This document shows, in pieces, positions 25,340 through 36,323 of a DNA stretch of 64,000 nt. The position numbers and the translations under genes were made by a program. The DNA comes from Blautia sp. AF19-10LB (lineage in GTDB: Bacteria; Bacillota; Clostridia; Lachnospirales; Lachnospiraceae): NCBI RefSeq assembly GCF_003461245.1, contig NZ_QTWS01000009.1:40155-104154 (forward strand), in the 5' to 3' direction. Every line of letters starts with the position of its first letter. Position 1 is the stretch's first letter. The notes beneath the pieces are model-generated. The model made no database searches and was not told where the DNA came from. It saw only the letters and a list, made by a program, of their open reading frames with translations.

Positions 25340-25350
25340 TTAAAATTTCC

Positions 25351-26382
<1,032 letters not shown>

Positions 26383-26459
26383 CTAAGCTATTTGTAAATT
26401 TTTTCATAATTTATCGTTAAGGGTATCTGCCCTTAGCAAACATGTTTAATGTAAAATCC

Positions 26460-26957
26460 TTATAAGAATTTTACGTCACTGGCACCTCTGGAAAGTCCGG
26501 TAATACCAGTTCTTGCAAGTTCCAGTATCTCATACTCTCCCAGAAGGTCGATCAGAGCACTCAGCTTGCTCTTGCTTCCTGTCATCTCAATGACCAGAGA
26601 AGTCTTGCCGACATCAATGACGTTGGCACGGAAAATATTTGCGATGGAAATGATTCCCTCTCTCTGCTCCGGTCTTGCTGCGACCTTCACAAGAACCAGT
26701 TCTCTGCTCACACTGTTGTCCGGCTCAAGAACCTTGATGTCTCTTACATCTACCAGCTTGGCAAGCTGTTTGGTGATCTGTTCCAGGATCATGGAATCTC
26801 CACTGCATACAACTGTCATTCTGGAATAACGCTCATCTGCAGTCACACCAACTGTCAGGCTGTCAATATTGTAACCGCGTCGGCTGAAAAGTCCGGAAAT
26901 ACGGCTCAAAACACCTGCGGTGTTATCTACTAACAGGGACAAAATTCTCTTTTGCAT
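26460..26957 (-). CDS. ilvN: acetolactate synthase regulatory subunit
   Basis: The product (165 aa) is the small ACT-domain subunit that gives acetolactate synthase its valine feedback. The N-terminal ACT domain reads LSLLVDNTAGVLSRISGLFS and RRGYNIDSLTVG; the second half (LVLVKVAARPEQREGIISIA, FRANVIDVGKTSLVIEMTG) is the C-terminal effector domain. The catalytic subunit (ilvB) is not in the window, so it must be elsewhere. AGGTGG precedes the ATG. It forms an operon with ilvC read from a near-consensus promoter, with a leader too short for a T-box. Confidence 0.94.
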   Translation of the reverse strand: MQKRILSLLVDNTAGVLSRISGLFSRRGYNIDSLTVGVTADERYSRMTVVCSGDSMILEQITKQLAKLVDVRDIKVLEPDNSVSRELVLVKVAARPEQREGIISIANIFRANVIDVGKTSLVIEMTGSKSKLSALIDLLGEYEILELARTGITGLSRGASDVKFL

Positions 26958-27024
26958 AACCCACCTGCTTTCATCACTTTAACCTTGTAAACAATTCCAT
27001 TGTAAAATCGTTTGCATGTTTTAC

Positions 27025-27052
27025 ATTATAACAACATTAGCCCGTTTGTCAA
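27025..27052 (-). promoter_or_regulatory. promoter of ilvN-ilvC
   Basis: Perfect TTGACA and perfect TATAAT with a 16-base spacer, about 67 bases before the ilvN start. Confidence 0.8.
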
Positions 27053-27119
27053 CGTCAAATTTTGCTGTATTTGTATATCTATGCATATATTTCGTGGTTT
27101 TTCTTACCTTTTTTGTATT

Positions 27120-28172
27120 TTATACAAGATATTTTTTGCGAAGAGAGTCGACTGCCTTTGGAGTCATGTAGAGAGCCCTCTTCAAAAACATTTCTTCGGA
27201 ACCATAATCTTGTCTGATCGCGTCAAAAACCGCCTCCAGATATTCTTCCTTGACACGGTACAGTGCCTTGATCTTGTCCATCACTTCATTGTCCACGATC
27301 ATCTTGGTTTCCAGAAGCCGGATCATATGCTGCTGGTCTTCCTCCAGGCAGCGGTTGGTACGGAGATAGTCCTCCATGATCGTCTCCATCGGTACCCCAA
27401 GCGCATAGAGAAGAAGTGCCGTTCCAACGCCGACCCTGTCTTTACCCATGCTGCAGTGCCACAGGACGGCACCCTCTTCCTGCTGCAGGATGACATCCAG
27501 AAAACGGGCATACTGTTTGACCGAAAAATCATCCCGCACAAAAGAAACATACTGTTTCTGCATGAACTCATCGATCGGCTGGTCAAATTTCAGAAGCATT
27601 TCCAGCAGATTTCCGGAACGGGTAATGCCAAGAGTTTCTTCATCCACGATTGAGATCTCATGGTACTCCACTCCCTCAAGAACGGTATCCGGTTTTTCCA
27701 GGACTTCCATTCTGGTACGAAAATCGACAACCGTCGACAGATGATACTCATCGAGGAGCGTATCCTGGTCCTGAAGAGACATATGATACAGATTACCACT
27801 CCTCAGAAGCCTGCGCGGAAGGATATGTCTTCCATCCTTCGTGGCAAGCGCTCCGAGATCGCGGGTATTCGGAAGGCTCTGGAGCGGAATCCTCGCACCC
27901 TTCGGAAAACCTGTTGCAAGTTTCGGATTCAGGACTTTGAGAAGCTGGATGCAGTCTCTGATCTCTTTGTCCGTCATCTCAAATTCATAGCGTTTTTTTC
28001 GCCGGGTGATGATCACAAGAGAGCTGGTGCTGAACTGCTTCTGCCGCCCACCTTCCACACCTTCTCTTCGCATATACGCCCACAAAATGTCCTTACATGG
28101 CAGATAATTGATCAGCATTCTTTTTGCGAAGATAAGATTGCCGTCTTCGATTCTTATTTTTCCATATTTCAT
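27120..28172 (-). CDS. tyrosine/serine phosphatase (IphP-like) with N-terminal extension
   Basis: The product (350 aa) carries the dual-specificity phosphatase active site VLWHCSMGKDRVGVGTALLL (Cys-x5-Arg, near residue 232) and the conserved entry motif LQSLPNTRDLGAL, both typical of the Y_phosphatase3/IphP group. About 85 N-terminal residues precede this core and resemble a small PH-like or sensing domain (FSTSSLVIITRRKKRYEFEM). No signal peptide is seen, so it acts in the cytoplasm. It lies 19 bases downstream of a HAD phosphatase gene, with which it is probably cotranscribed. The substrate, protein or phospholipid, is not known. Confidence 0.88.
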   Translation of the reverse strand: MKYGKIRIEDGNLIFAKRMLINYLPCKDILWAYMRREGVEGGRQKQFSTSSLVIITRRKKRYEFEMTDKEIRDCIQLLKVLNPKLATGFPKGARIPLQSLPNTRDLGALATKDGRHILPRRLLRSGNLYHMSLQDQDTLLDEYHLSTVVDFRTRMEVLEKPDTVLEGVEYHEISIVDEETLGITRSGNLLEMLLKFDQPIDEFMQKQYVSFVRDDFSVKQYARFLDVILQQEEGAVLWHCSMGKDRVGVGTALLLYALGVPMETIMEDYLRTNRCLEEDQQHMIRLLETKMIVDNEVMDKIKALYRVKEEYLEAVFDAIRQDYGSEEMFLKRALYMTPKAVDSLRKKYLV

Positions 28173-28191
28173 AACTTTTTCTCCTGCCTTC

Positions 28192-29004
28192 TCAGATCAG
28201 ACCGAGTTTTGTGAGACCGTTTCGGATTCCATAGTGAAACATATCTGTGGTCACATAATCTGCCAGTTCACGGATCTTCTGGGAACCATTTCCCATGGCC
28301 ACCTTTGTCGCTGCATATTCAAACATGGACAGGTCATTGTTGCTGTCCCCAAAGACTACAGTGCTTTCCCACGGAATGTCAAAGATACGGCAGACTGCAG
28401 CGATTCCGACAGCCTTATTGCAGCCCTTCGGAACCAGCTCGATCGTTGTTCCCACAAACGCATTGTTCTCATGGCGGATCACGTCATAATACTGTGACAG
28501 TTCCCTGCATGCCTCTTCGTCGTTGCAGCCCTCTGTCATCTTGGCACTGATCTTGTTGATATGCATGCTGTCCTCATAGCCGCGGATCGGCCGCCATTTC
28601 GGTCCAAGAGCCTCTGTGATCAGGTCACGGTACCAGTTGACTTCATTCGTATACTCATCCTTGTCATAGTACATGAAATCTGCACCTTCCATGACCGGGA
28701 TCAGACCGTATTTACGCAGAGTCTCCACGGAAAGTTTCGCCACTTCCACCGGCATCTCTTTGTTATAAAGCCGCTGTCCGTCTTTTTCAATAGTCGCGCC
28801 ACATGCGCTGATCATACCGGTAAACGGGATCTGTTCCAGATAGCCCGGGACAAAAGCCCTGCTTCTTCCGGTGCACAGCCACGCCTCATGTCCGTTTTCC
28901 CTTAATTTACGGATCGCCTCTACCGCACTGTCCGGAACTCCTTTTTCAATATCGCAGATCGTACCGTCTGCATCAAAAAAAACTGCTTTTTTGTCTGTAT
29001 TCAT
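28192..29004 (-). CDS. HAD-superfamily phosphatase, Cof type
   Basis: The product (270 aa) has the four HAD motifs: nucleophile FFDADGTICD near the N terminus, LCTGRSRAF (motif II), the C2 cap region (residues about 80-190), a lysine in GCNKAVGIAA (motif III) and VVFGDSNNDLSMFEYA (motif IV). The layout fits Cof/YidA-like sugar-phosphate or flavin-phosphate phosphatases. It is between the M18 aminopeptidase gene and the IphP-like gene in the same direction with gaps of about 20-25 bases. Substrate is unknown. Confidence 0.9.
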   Translation of the reverse strand: MNTDKKAVFFDADGTICDIEKGVPDSAVEAIRKLRENGHEAWLCTGRSRAFVPGYLEQIPFTGMISACGATIEKDGQRLYNKEMPVEVAKLSVETLRKYGLIPVMEGADFMYYDKDEYTNEVNWYRDLITEALGPKWRPIRGYEDSMHINKISAKMTEGCNDEEACRELSQYYDVIRHENNAFVGTTIELVPKGCNKAVGIAAVCRIFDIPWESTVVFGDSNNDLSMFEYAATKVAMGNGSQKIRELADYVTTDMFHYGIRNGLTKLGLI

Positions 29005-29029
29005 TCTCTTTCCCTCTTCTTATGCCTGT

Positions 29030-30298
29030 TTATGCAAAAAATTCCTTTGCTGCCTTAACAAAATACTCTGTGTCCCTCACCCCTGCTGTCTCATACGGAG
29101 AATGCATGGAAAGCTGTGGCAGGCCGATATCCACCGTATTCATCGGGACCTGCGTGTTGGAGATATTTCCAAGCGTGGAACCGCCCGGAATGTCAGAACG
29201 GTTGACAAATGTCTGCCACGGAACACCTGCCCCGTCGCAGAGATCTTTGAACACAGCCGCTGACACTGCATCTGTGCAGTATTTCTGGTTTGCATTGTAT
29301 TTGATCACGATTCCTTTATTCAGAAGCGGATGGTTGACCGGGTCTGCCTTATCTGTATAATTCGGGTGGAGCGCATGGGCATTGTCTGCGGAGATCATAA
29401 AGCTGTCCGCAAGTGTCATCAGATATTCCTCGTATGTCCTTCCAAGCCCGCTGTTGATACGGAGAAGTGTGTCTTTGAGGAAGGTGGATGCCGCTCCCTG
29501 CTTCGTGCCGCTTCCGACTTCTTCATTGTCAAGGACACAGTGCACCGCAATGCAGTCCTGCTTCTGTGCGCCCAGAAAGCCCTTCAGAGAGGCAAAAGCG
29601 CACTGCAGGTCGTCCAGTCTGGCGCTGGATGCGAATTCGTTCTCTGCGCCCCATATGGAGCCTTCCATGCGGTTGTAAAGAAAAAGATCATGGCTCAGGA
29701 TATCTTTTTCTTCTACATCAAGCTGTGTGCTCAGAAGTTTCTGCAGTGACACATCAGAACCTCCCATGCTGAACAACGGCAGCATATCCTTCTGCGGATT
29801 ATAGGAAACGCCGCTGTTTGCCTCCCGGTTCATATGGATCGCGAGGTTCGGGAGCATCACGAGGTTCCTGTCGAAATCGATCAGTTTTTCTTCTAACTTT
29901 CCATCTTTTCGCACGATCACTCTTCCGGCAATGGACAGCGGACGGTCAAACCACGGTGCCATCAGCATCCCGCCGTACTTTTCGACATTCAGTTTCACGT
30001 AAGTCTTCTCTACAACGATCTCCGGGTTTTCTTTGATCTTAAAAGACGGTGAATCGCTGTGGCTGGCGATGATATGAAACTTCCATGATTCCTTCTCCGG
30101 TATGGTAAAAGCGATCAGCGCAGAATGGTTCCGCGTCACCACATATTTCCCTCCCGGTGTAAGCTTCCAGTGTTCCTTCTCCGAAAGCACCTGGAATCCA
30201 TCTTCCGTCAGTCTCGCCTGCATTTCTTCTACAGCGTGGAATGCCGTAGGGCTTTTTTTGATAAAAGCAAGCAGTTCTTTTGTTGTTTCATAGTACAT
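29030..30298 (-). CDS. M18-family aspartyl/leucyl aminopeptidase
   Basis: The product (422 aa) is a dizinc aminopeptidase of family M18 (PepC/ApeB/DNPEP). Metal and catalytic motifs: IIASHSDSPSFKIK (first His and Asp), SSARLDDLQCAFASL (Asp), VLDNEEVGSGTKQGAAS (Glu pair) and a C-terminal MHSPYETAGVRD with the last His. The length is normal for bacterial members. It probably completes intracellular peptide breakdown. It lies downstream of the dapL terminator and starts the operon with the HAD and IphP-like genes. Confidence 0.93.
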   Translation of the reverse strand: MYYETTKELLAFIKKSPTAFHAVEEMQARLTEDGFQVLSEKEHWKLTPGGKYVVTRNHSALIAFTIPEKESWKFHIIASHSDSPSFKIKENPEIVVEKTYVKLNVEKYGGMLMAPWFDRPLSIAGRVIVRKDGKLEEKLIDFDRNLVMLPNLAIHMNREANSGVSYNPQKDMLPLFSMGGSDVSLQKLLSTQLDVEEKDILSHDLFLYNRMEGSIWGAENEFASSARLDDLQCAFASLKGFLGAQKQDCIAVHCVLDNEEVGSGTKQGAASTFLKDTLLRINSGLGRTYEEYLMTLADSFMISADNAHALHPNYTDKADPVNHPLLNKGIVIKYNANQKYCTDAVSAAVFKDLCDGAGVPWQTFVNRSDIPGGSTLGNISNTQVPMNTVDIGLPQLSMHSPYETAGVRDTEYFVKAAKEFFA

Positions 30299-30394
30299 AA
30301 TCAGCCACTCCTCATCTGTCGTTTATTCTGCACTTGATTATACGTTATTATCTTCTTTCTGGCAATGCCAATCTCACCAGGGGGGGTATCACGC

Positions 30395-30424
30395 AAAAAG
30401 CAGGGTGCCACTTCGACACCCTGC
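30395..30424 (-). terminator. intrinsic terminator after dapL
   Basis: GCAGGGTG/CACCCTGC stem with a nine-base loop and a run of five T residues on the minus strand, 24 bases after the dapL stop. It closes the glnA-to-dapL gene series. Confidence 0.88.
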
Positions 30425-30447
30425 TGCCAGTTTTCCTAAATAAATTT

Positions 30448-31662
30448 TTATAAAGCTGTGATCCTGCGGATCGCTTCTAAGGTATTTTCGTAGGTTCCGA
30501 ATGCGGTCAGACGGAAGAAGCCTTCTCCGTGTGCTCCGAATCCTGATCCCGGAGTTCCGACAACGTGTGCTGTCTTCAGAAGATAATCAAAGAAATCCCA
30601 GGAGCTCATGTTGTTCGGTGTTTTGAGCCAGATGTATGGAGCGTTCACACCGCCGGATACGGAATAGCCCGCTTCTTTCAGACCGTTGTAGATCGTATGG
30701 GCATTTCTCATATAGTAGGCAACCTGCTCTTTTAACTGTGCTTTTCCTTCCGGGGAATAGACAGCTTCGCCGGCGCGCTGTACGATATATGGGGCACCAT
30801 TGAATTTGGTCCCATGACGTCTTGCCCAGAGATCATGAAGTGCAACACCTTCGCGGACAAGGTCTTTCGGAACAACAGTGAATCCAAGACGAACGCCGGT
30901 AAATCCCGCATTCTTGGAAAAGCTTCTCAGCTCGATCGCACAGGTACGTGCACCTTCACACTCATAAATGCTGTGCGGCACATCTTCCTCTGTGATATAT
31001 GCCTCGTAAGCGGCATCATAGATGATCACTGCACCGTTCTTGTTTGCATAGTCTACCCACTCCTGAAGTTTGTCCTTTGTGATCGCTGCACCACTCGGGT
31101 TGTTCGGGAAGCAGAGATAGATCAGATCCGGTGTTTCTACCGGAAGTTCCGGCAGGAATCCGTTGGATTCCAGACACGGCATGTAGATCACGCCGTCAAA
31201 GTTTTCGTTTTTCTTATTGTATTCGCCGGTACGTCCTGCCATTACGTTTGTGTCTACATAAACAGGGTAAACCGGGTCGCAGACTGCCACTTTGTTGTCT
31301 GTGCCAAAGATCTCCTGGATGTTTCCGGAATCACTCTTTGCTCCGTCAGAAACAAAGATCTCATCTGCACTGATCTGGCATCCGCGTGCCTCGTAATCAT
31401 TTTTTGCGATCGCGCTTCTTAAGAATTCGTATCCGAGATCCGGTGCATAGCCGTGGAAAGTCTCGGCATTTGCCATCTCATCGACAGATTTGTGAAGTGC
31501 ATCAATGATCGCCGGTACAAGCGGCTGTGTGACATCACCGATTCCAAGACGTACGATCTCTACATCCGGATTTGCAGCCTGATATGCGGCTACTTTTTTT
31601 GCAATTGTGGAAAAAAGATAGCTTCCCGGCAGTTTCAGATAATTTTTATTTACTGTTACCAT
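30448..31662 (-). CDS. dapL: LL-diaminopimelate aminotransferase
   Basis: The product (404 aa) transfers an amino group from glutamate to tetrahydrodipicolinate, giving LL-diaminopimelate for lysine and peptidoglycan in one step. Family marks: [20 protein letters not shown] at the N terminus, [30 protein letters not shown] and the PLP lysine in [18 protein letters not shown]. The length is close to plant and chlamydial DapL. It is 45 bases downstream of gatB, probably as the last gene of the glnA-ANTAR-aspS-gatCAB series. Its amino donor, glutamate, links it loosely to the nitrogen genes upstream. Confidence 0.93.
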   Translation of the reverse strand: MVTVNKNYLKLPGSYLFSTIAKKVAAYQAANPDVEIVRLGIGDVTQPLVPAIIDALHKSVDEMANAETFHGYAPDLGYEFLRSAIAKNDYEARGCQISADEIFVSDGAKSDSGNIQEIFGTDNKVAVCDPVYPVYVDTNVMAGRTGEYNKKNENFDGVIYMPCLESNGFLPELPVETPDLIYLCFPNNPSGAAITKDKLQEWVDYANKNGAVIIYDAAYEAYITEEDVPHSIYECEGARTCAIELRSFSKNAGFTGVRLGFTVVPKDLVREGVALHDLWARRHGTKFNGAPYIVQRAGEAVYSPEGKAQLKEQVAYYMRNAHTIYNGLKEAGYSVSGGVNAPYIWLKTPNNMSSWDFFDYLLKTAHVVGTPGSGFGAHGEGFFRLTAFGTYENTLEAIRRITAL

Positions 31663-31707
31663 AATATATTCTCCTCATCTCTATGTTTGCGCTTCTCTTC
31701 TGAAGCA

Positions 31708-33153
31708 TTATTGATTTTTTCTTTTCTCCACTTCTTTTACAAGTGCTTCACGGACTGCGTCCGGGCTTGCCTTGCCTTTGAGTTCTCTCATCATCTTACC
31801 GACAAAGAATCCGAATACTTTTTCTTTACCGCCAAGAAGTTCTGCGAGCGGTCCAGGGTTCTCATCCATGATCTTCTGTAAGATGTCGTTGAGAAGTCCT
31901 GTGTCTTCTACGATCTTGAGGCCGTGTTCTTCGATATAGGATACTGGTTCGATATCCTCATCAAAGACTTTTTCGAAGACTTTCTTTGCATTCTGTGCGC
32001 TGACTTCTTTTTTCTCTACCATCTGGATCAGGTCGGCGAGGTGTTTCGGTGTAAAAGAAACTTTTTCCACATCAAGGCCCTTGTCCTTGGTCAGACGGAG
32101 TACTTCACCCATGAACCAGTTGGCTGCTTTCTTCGGGCTGCCGCAGAGGTTTGCAACTTCCTCAAAAAGCTCAGAAAGGTGTCTGGACTCGGTAAGGATT
32201 CCTGCATCGTATGCCGGAAGCTCAAATTCTTCCTGATAACGAAGCTGTTTTTCCTCGCGGAGTTCCGGCTGGGAAGTGCGGATCTCATAGATCCATGCAT
32301 CGGAAATATGGATCGGCGGAAGATCCGGGTCCGGGAAGTAACGGTAATCTTTGGCATCCTCTTTGGAACGCATGGCATGGGAAGATTCTTTGTTGTCATC
32401 CCAGCGGCGGGTTTCCTGGACAACGGCTCTGCCTTCTTCGATCAGCTCGATCTGACGCTCTCTCTCGCCCTCGATGGCTCTTGCGATCGCCTTGAAGGAG
32501 TTCAGGTTCTTCATCTCGGTTCTTGTTCCGAATGTCTCACTGCCGACTTCACGGACAGACAGGTTGACATCGGCACGCATGGAACCTTCCTGTAATTTAC
32601 AGTCAGATACACCGAGATACTGCATCATGCAGCGAAGTTTCTCGAGGTATGCGATAACTTCCTCAGAACTTCTCATATCCGGCTCGGATACAATCTCGAT
32701 CAGCGGCACGCCGCTTCGGTTATAGTCAACCAGAGAGCAGTCTTCCCATTCATCATGGATCAGCTTTCCGGCATCTTCTTCCATATGCATTTCGTGGATA
32801 CGGATCTTTTTCTTTCCGGCGGAAGTTTCGATCTCTACCCAGCCATCGTGGCAGATCGGCAGGTAAAGCTGTGAGATCTGGTAGTTCTGCGGGTTATCCG
32901 GGTAGAAATAGTTCTTTCTGTCGAATTTGCAGTACTGGTTGATCTGGCAGTTTGCCGCGATACCGGCTTTGAGTGCAAATTCTACGACCTGACGGTTCAG
33001 TACCGGCAGGGAACCCGGCATACCGGTGCAGACCGGGCAGGTATGTGTATTCGGTGCTCCACCAAACTCTGTAGAGCATCCACAGAAGATCTTTGTTTTT
33101 GTTGCAAGTTCTACATGGACTTCAAGACCAATGACGGTTTCATACTGTTTCAT
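31708..33153 (-). CDS. gatB: Asp-tRNA(Asn)/Glu-tRNA(Gln) amidotransferase subunit B
   Basis: The product (481 aa) binds misacylated tRNA and phosphorylates the acyl group before amidation. It starts YETVIGLEVHVELATKTKIF, followed by the zinc cysteines (FCGCSTEF and TCPVCTGMPG), NYFYPDNPQNYQISQ and the C-terminal GatB/YqeY tail domain from about residue 325. The ATG overlaps the gatA stop (ATGA). Together with GatA and GatC it forms the amidotransferase. All catalytic blocks seem intact. Confidence 0.96.
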   Translation of the reverse strand: MKQYETVIGLEVHVELATKTKIFCGCSTEFGGAPNTHTCPVCTGMPGSLPVLNRQVVEFALKAGIAANCQINQYCKFDRKNYFYPDNPQNYQISQLYLPICHDGWVEIETSAGKKKIRIHEMHMEEDAGKLIHDEWEDCSLVDYNRSGVPLIEIVSEPDMRSSEEVIAYLEKLRCMMQYLGVSDCKLQEGSMRADVNLSVREVGSETFGTRTEMKNLNSFKAIARAIEGERERQIELIEEGRAVVQETRRWDDNKESSHAMRSKEDAKDYRYFPDPDLPPIHISDAWIYEIRTSQPELREEKQLRYQEEFELPAYDAGILTESRHLSELFEEVANLCGSPKKAANWFMGEVLRLTKDKGLDVEKVSFTPKHLADLIQMVEKKEVSAQNAKKVFEKVFDEDIEPVSYIEEHGLKIVEDTGLLNDILQKIMDENPGPLAELLGGKEKVFGFFVGKMMRELKGKASPDAVREALVKEVEKRKNQ

Positions 33154-34625
33154 GCCTCTTTGCCTCCTTTCAGAGGAGTCGGGAATGCCCCTCTTTCTGC
33201 TTCATAAGCAGCCGCTGCACGGAGGATCTTGTGTTCTCCGAAGCAGTTTCCGATCATCTGGATACCGATCGGCATGCCTGCCTTGTCCTGTCCGCACGGA
33301 ACGGTGATCCCAGGCAGACCGCAGAGGTTGACGGCAACGGTATAGATATCGCCAAGATACATGGCAAGCGGGTCCTTGAGACTTTCTCCGATCTTTGGTG
33401 CTGTGTACGGAGCAGCCGGTGCAAGGATCACATCATATTTATCAAAAGCACGATCAAATTCCTGTTTGATCAGGGCTTTGGTACGAAGTGCTTTCAGGTA
33501 ATAAGCATCGTAATAACCGGAACTTAAAACGAAGGAACCAAGCATGATACGGCGTTTGACTTCCTCGCCGAATCCTTCTGTTCTGGTCTTTTTGTACATA
33601 TCGTGAAGTCCCTCGTACTCTGCTGCACGATAGCCATATTTTACACCATCGAAACGTTCCAGGTTGGAGCTTGCCTCCGCGCTGGCAATGATATAATAGG
33701 CAGGGATCATATATTCCATTGTCTCTACGGAGAAAAATTCTACGATCGCACCCTGTGAGGTGAGGACTTTGAGCGTCTCCATAAAAGCATCTTTGACTTC
33801 CGGATCAAGACCTTTGGCGAGGAATTCTTTCGGCACGCCGAACTTCATTCCGAGAAGTTTCTTCTCCTCAATGCTCTTTGAGAAATCAAGGTCTTTGCGG
33901 TCGAGGGAAGTGCTGTCTTTCGGGTCATGTCCTGCGATCACTTCAAGAAGTGCGGCACAGTCTGCCACGTCTTTTCCGACCGGTCCGATCTGGTCAAGAG
34001 AGGAAGCATAAGCTACCAGTCCATAACGGGATACGGTTCCGTAAGTTGGTTTGATCCCGGTCACGCCGCAAAAAGAACTTGGCTGACGGATAGAACCGCC
34101 GGTGTCAGAACCTAAAGCCATAAAGGCTTCTCCTGCTGCAACTGCCGCACAGGAACCGCCGGAAGAACCTCCCGGAACGTGTTCCAGATCCCACGGGTTC
34201 CTTGTCACACCGTAAGCAGAAGTTTCTGTGGTACTTCCCATGGCAAACTCATCCATGTTTGTCTTTCCGATCACGATCATTCCGGCTTTTTCCAGACGGT
34301 CGATGACTTCTGCATTATACTGTGGTACGAAGTTCTCTAATATTTTTGATGCGCAGGTTGTTTTTTTGCCTTTGATGCAAATGTTGTCTTTGACTGCGAT
34401 CGGCACTCCGGCAAGCGGTCCGGTGTAAATGCCGTCCATGATTCCTTTTTCGACTTCTTTTGCTCTTGCAAGGGCATCTTTCTTATAAAGATCAAGATAT
34501 GCGTGTACTTTGCCCTCTTTTTTCTCTATCTGATCAAAAACCTCTTTGACACCGTCTGCTACTTTGACCTGACGCTGTCTGATCTTTTTTGACAGCTCCA
34601 GGGCTGTCATTGTCTGCAGTTCCAT
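33150..34625 (-). CDS. gatA: Asp-tRNA(Asn)/Glu-tRNA(Gln) amidotransferase subunit A
   Basis: The product (491 aa) is the glutaminase subunit, releasing ammonia from glutamine. The amidase signature is complete: lysine in VAVKDNICIKG, serine in GSDTGGSIRQPSSFCG and nucleophile serine in VPGGSSGGSCAAVAAGEA. The start was moved to 34625 because AGGAG is seven bases before that ATG while the earlier ATG abuts the ribosome site. It follows gatC by ten bases. Glutamine use ties it to the glutamine synthetase gene in the same series. Confidence 0.96.
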   Translation of the reverse strand: MELQTMTALELSKKIRQRQVKVADGVKEVFDQIEKKEGKVHAYLDLYKKDALARAKEVEKGIMDGIYTGPLAGVPIAVKDNICIKGKKTTCASKILENFVPQYNAEVIDRLEKAGMIVIGKTNMDEFAMGSTTETSAYGVTRNPWDLEHVPGGSSGGSCAAVAAGEAFMALGSDTGGSIRQPSSFCGVTGIKPTYGTVSRYGLVAYASSLDQIGPVGKDVADCAALLEVIAGHDPKDSTSLDRKDLDFSKSIEEKKLLGMKFGVPKEFLAKGLDPEVKDAFMETLKVLTSQGAIVEFFSVETMEYMIPAYYIIASAEASSNLERFDGVKYGYRAAEYEGLHDMYKKTRTEGFGEEVKRRIMLGSFVLSSGYYDAYYLKALRTKALIKQEFDRAFDKYDVILAPAAPYTAPKIGESLKDPLAMYLGDIYTVAVNLCGLPGITVPCGQDKAGMPIGIQMIGNCFGEHKILRAAAAYEAERGAFPTPLKGGKEA

Positions 34626-34635
34626 CCTCATTCTC

Positions 34636-34929
34636 CTATCCTATGGTCTTCGGTACCTGATACTGTCCTTCTTTTTCCTTTGGTGCGTTTGCAAGCATTG
34701 CTTCTTTGTTGTCTCCGTTTGTCACAACGTCATCACGGAATACATTTTCATCACCAAAGATATGGGACAGAGGCTCCACGCCATCTGTATCCAGTTCGTC
34801 CAGTTTTTCTACATAATCCAGCATTTTCTGCATGTCCTGCTTTGCTTTTGCCTTGGCTTCCTCACCTAAGGAAAGTTTTGCGAGGATACATACGTTTTCG
34901 ATTGTTTCGTCATCTATGATCTTTGCCAT
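34636..34929 (-). CDS. gatC: Asp-tRNA(Asn)/Glu-tRNA(Gln) amidotransferase subunit C
   Basis: The product (97 aa) is the small belt-like subunit that holds GatA and GatB together. DDETIENVCILAKLSLGEEA, the helix KAKAKQDMQKMLDYVEKLDE, and DGVEPLSHIFGDENVFRDD are characteristic. GGAGG lies about 10 bases before the ATG. It follows aspS by 19 bases. Confidence 0.93.
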   Translation of the reverse strand: MAKIIDDETIENVCILAKLSLGEEAKAKAKQDMQKMLDYVEKLDELDTDGVEPLSHIFGDENVFRDDVVTNGDNKEAMLANAPKEKEGQYQVPKTIG

Positions 34930-34948
34930 CTGGCTTTTCCTCCTTCTC

Positions 34949-36280
34949 TTACGGCTCCAGTCTGTTCAGGTCTCTCGGGAACAGACACGCTTCACGGACG
35001 TTTTCTTCTCCAAGAAGCTGCATGGTCAGACGTTCCAGACCAATACCAAGTCCTCCATGTGGCGGCATGCCATGTTTGAAGGTATCCAGATACTGCTCCA
35101 TTCCTTCTTCTTCCATGCCTCTTGCTGCGATCTTGGCTTTGAGCTGATCGTAGTCATGGATCCTCTGTCCGCCGGTCGTTACTTCCAGTCCGTGGAAAAG
35201 AAGGTCAAAACTTAAGGTAAACTTCTCATCACTCGGATCATCCATTGCGTAGAACGGACGTTTCTTGGACGGATAATGAGTTACAAATACAAAGTCCGCA
35301 TCGTATTCTTCTTTGAAGTATCTTCCGATCAGAGCTTCTTCTTCTGGCTCCAGATCGTATGGGTTGCGGATCTTACGGTTATATTTCTCGGAAACCAGTT
35401 CTTTGGCTTTGTCAAAACGAACGGCCGGGATCTTGTCGACTTTTGGAAGCTGTACTTTAAGGATCTGAAGTTCCTTTGCGTAGTCTTTCTGAAGAAGTGC
35501 TACTGCATACTGAAGAAATCCTGTTTCCATTGCCATGATCTCTTCAAAGCTGTCGATGTATCCCATCTCAAAGTCAAGGCTGGTATATTCGTTTAAGTGA
35601 CGTTTGGTATTGTGTTTCTCTGCACGGAATACCGGTCCTGTCTCAAATACTCTGTCAAACACACCGACCATCATCTGTTTGTAGAACTGCGGGCTCTGTG
35701 CGAGGACCGCCGGTTTGTGGAAGTAGCTGAATTTGAAAAGGTTTGCTCCACCCTCGGCTCCTCTTGCCCCGATCTTCGGTGTGTGGATCTCTGTGAAACC
35801 GTTCTCATAGAGGTAATCACGGAAAGCACGTGTCAGCGCTTCCTGGATCTTGAATTTGGAACGTTCCTGGATGTTACGGAGTGCGATCGGACGTAAATTC
35901 AGTTTTGCCTCCAGAGATGTGTTTAATTTCCATTTGTCGATCGCCAGCGGCATCGGCTCTGCCGGCTGTGACAGGATCTCAATTTCTCTGATGCGGATCT
36001 CTCTTCCATGAGGCGCACGTTCTTCTGCATTCAGGATCCCTTTCACGCGAAGTGTCATTGCCTCTTTGAGATCATGAATGGAAAGATTTGCCTTTTCATT
36101 TTCAAAAACAGTCTGAAAAAGTCCCTCTCTTCTTCTGAGGATCACGAACGCAACATCGCCCATATTTCGGATGCTGTGAACGGCTCCTTCCAGAACAACT
36201 TCCTGATCCAGAAGTTCCTCTCCTAACAGTGCTTCCCACGAAGTAACTTCTTTTTTCCATGTACCATCCAAAAACTCCAT
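34949..36280 (-). CDS. aspS: aspartyl-tRNA synthetase, archaeal-type (non-discriminating type expected)
   Basis: The product (443 aa) is about 150 residues shorter than bacterial AspRS because it has no GAD insertion, which marks the archaeal/eukaryotic type. The OB anticodon domain (residues about 20-115, VVLEGAVHSIRNMGDVAFVI) is followed by class II motifs: FTEIHTPKIGARGAEGGANL, FETGPVFRAEKHNTKRHLNE (motif 2) and GGLGIGLERLTMQLL (motif 3). The start was set at 36280; GGAGG at eight bases supports it over the ATG five codons earlier. In Clostridia, a second archaeal-type AspRS charges both tRNA-Asp and tRNA-Asn, and GatCAB then amidates Asp-tRNA(Asn). Its place directly before gatCAB fits that pathway; discrimination itself is inferred. 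Confidence 0.93.
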   Translation of the reverse strand: MEFLDGTWKKEVTSWEALLGEELLDQEVVLEGAVHSIRNMGDVAFVILRRREGLFQTVFENEKANLSIHDLKEAMTLRVKGILNAEERAPHGREIRIREIEILSQPAEPMPLAIDKWKLNTSLEAKLNLRPIALRNIQERSKFKIQEALTRAFRDYLYENGFTEIHTPKIGARGAEGGANLFKFSYFHKPAVLAQSPQFYKQMMVGVFDRVFETGPVFRAEKHNTKRHLNEYTSLDFEMGYIDSFEEIMAMETGFLQYAVALLQKDYAKELQILKVQLPKVDKIPAVRFDKAKELVSEKYNRKIRNPYDLEPEEEALIGRYFKEEYDADFVFVTHYPSKKRPFYAMDDPSDEKFTLSFDLLFHGLEVTTGGQRIHDYDQLKAKIAARGMEEEGMEQYLDTFKHGMPPHGGLGIGLERLTMQLLGEENVREACLFPRDLNRLEP

Positions 36281-36323
36281 TTCCTCATCCTCCATATTAT
36301 AAGTCTCTTAAAAGTTTCTATTA

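Noticed and set aside
26960..27052. T-box or peptide-leader control of ilvN-ilvC
   Set aside because: Only about 60 bases separate promoter and start, with no GGTACCGCG element and no branched-chain codon run.
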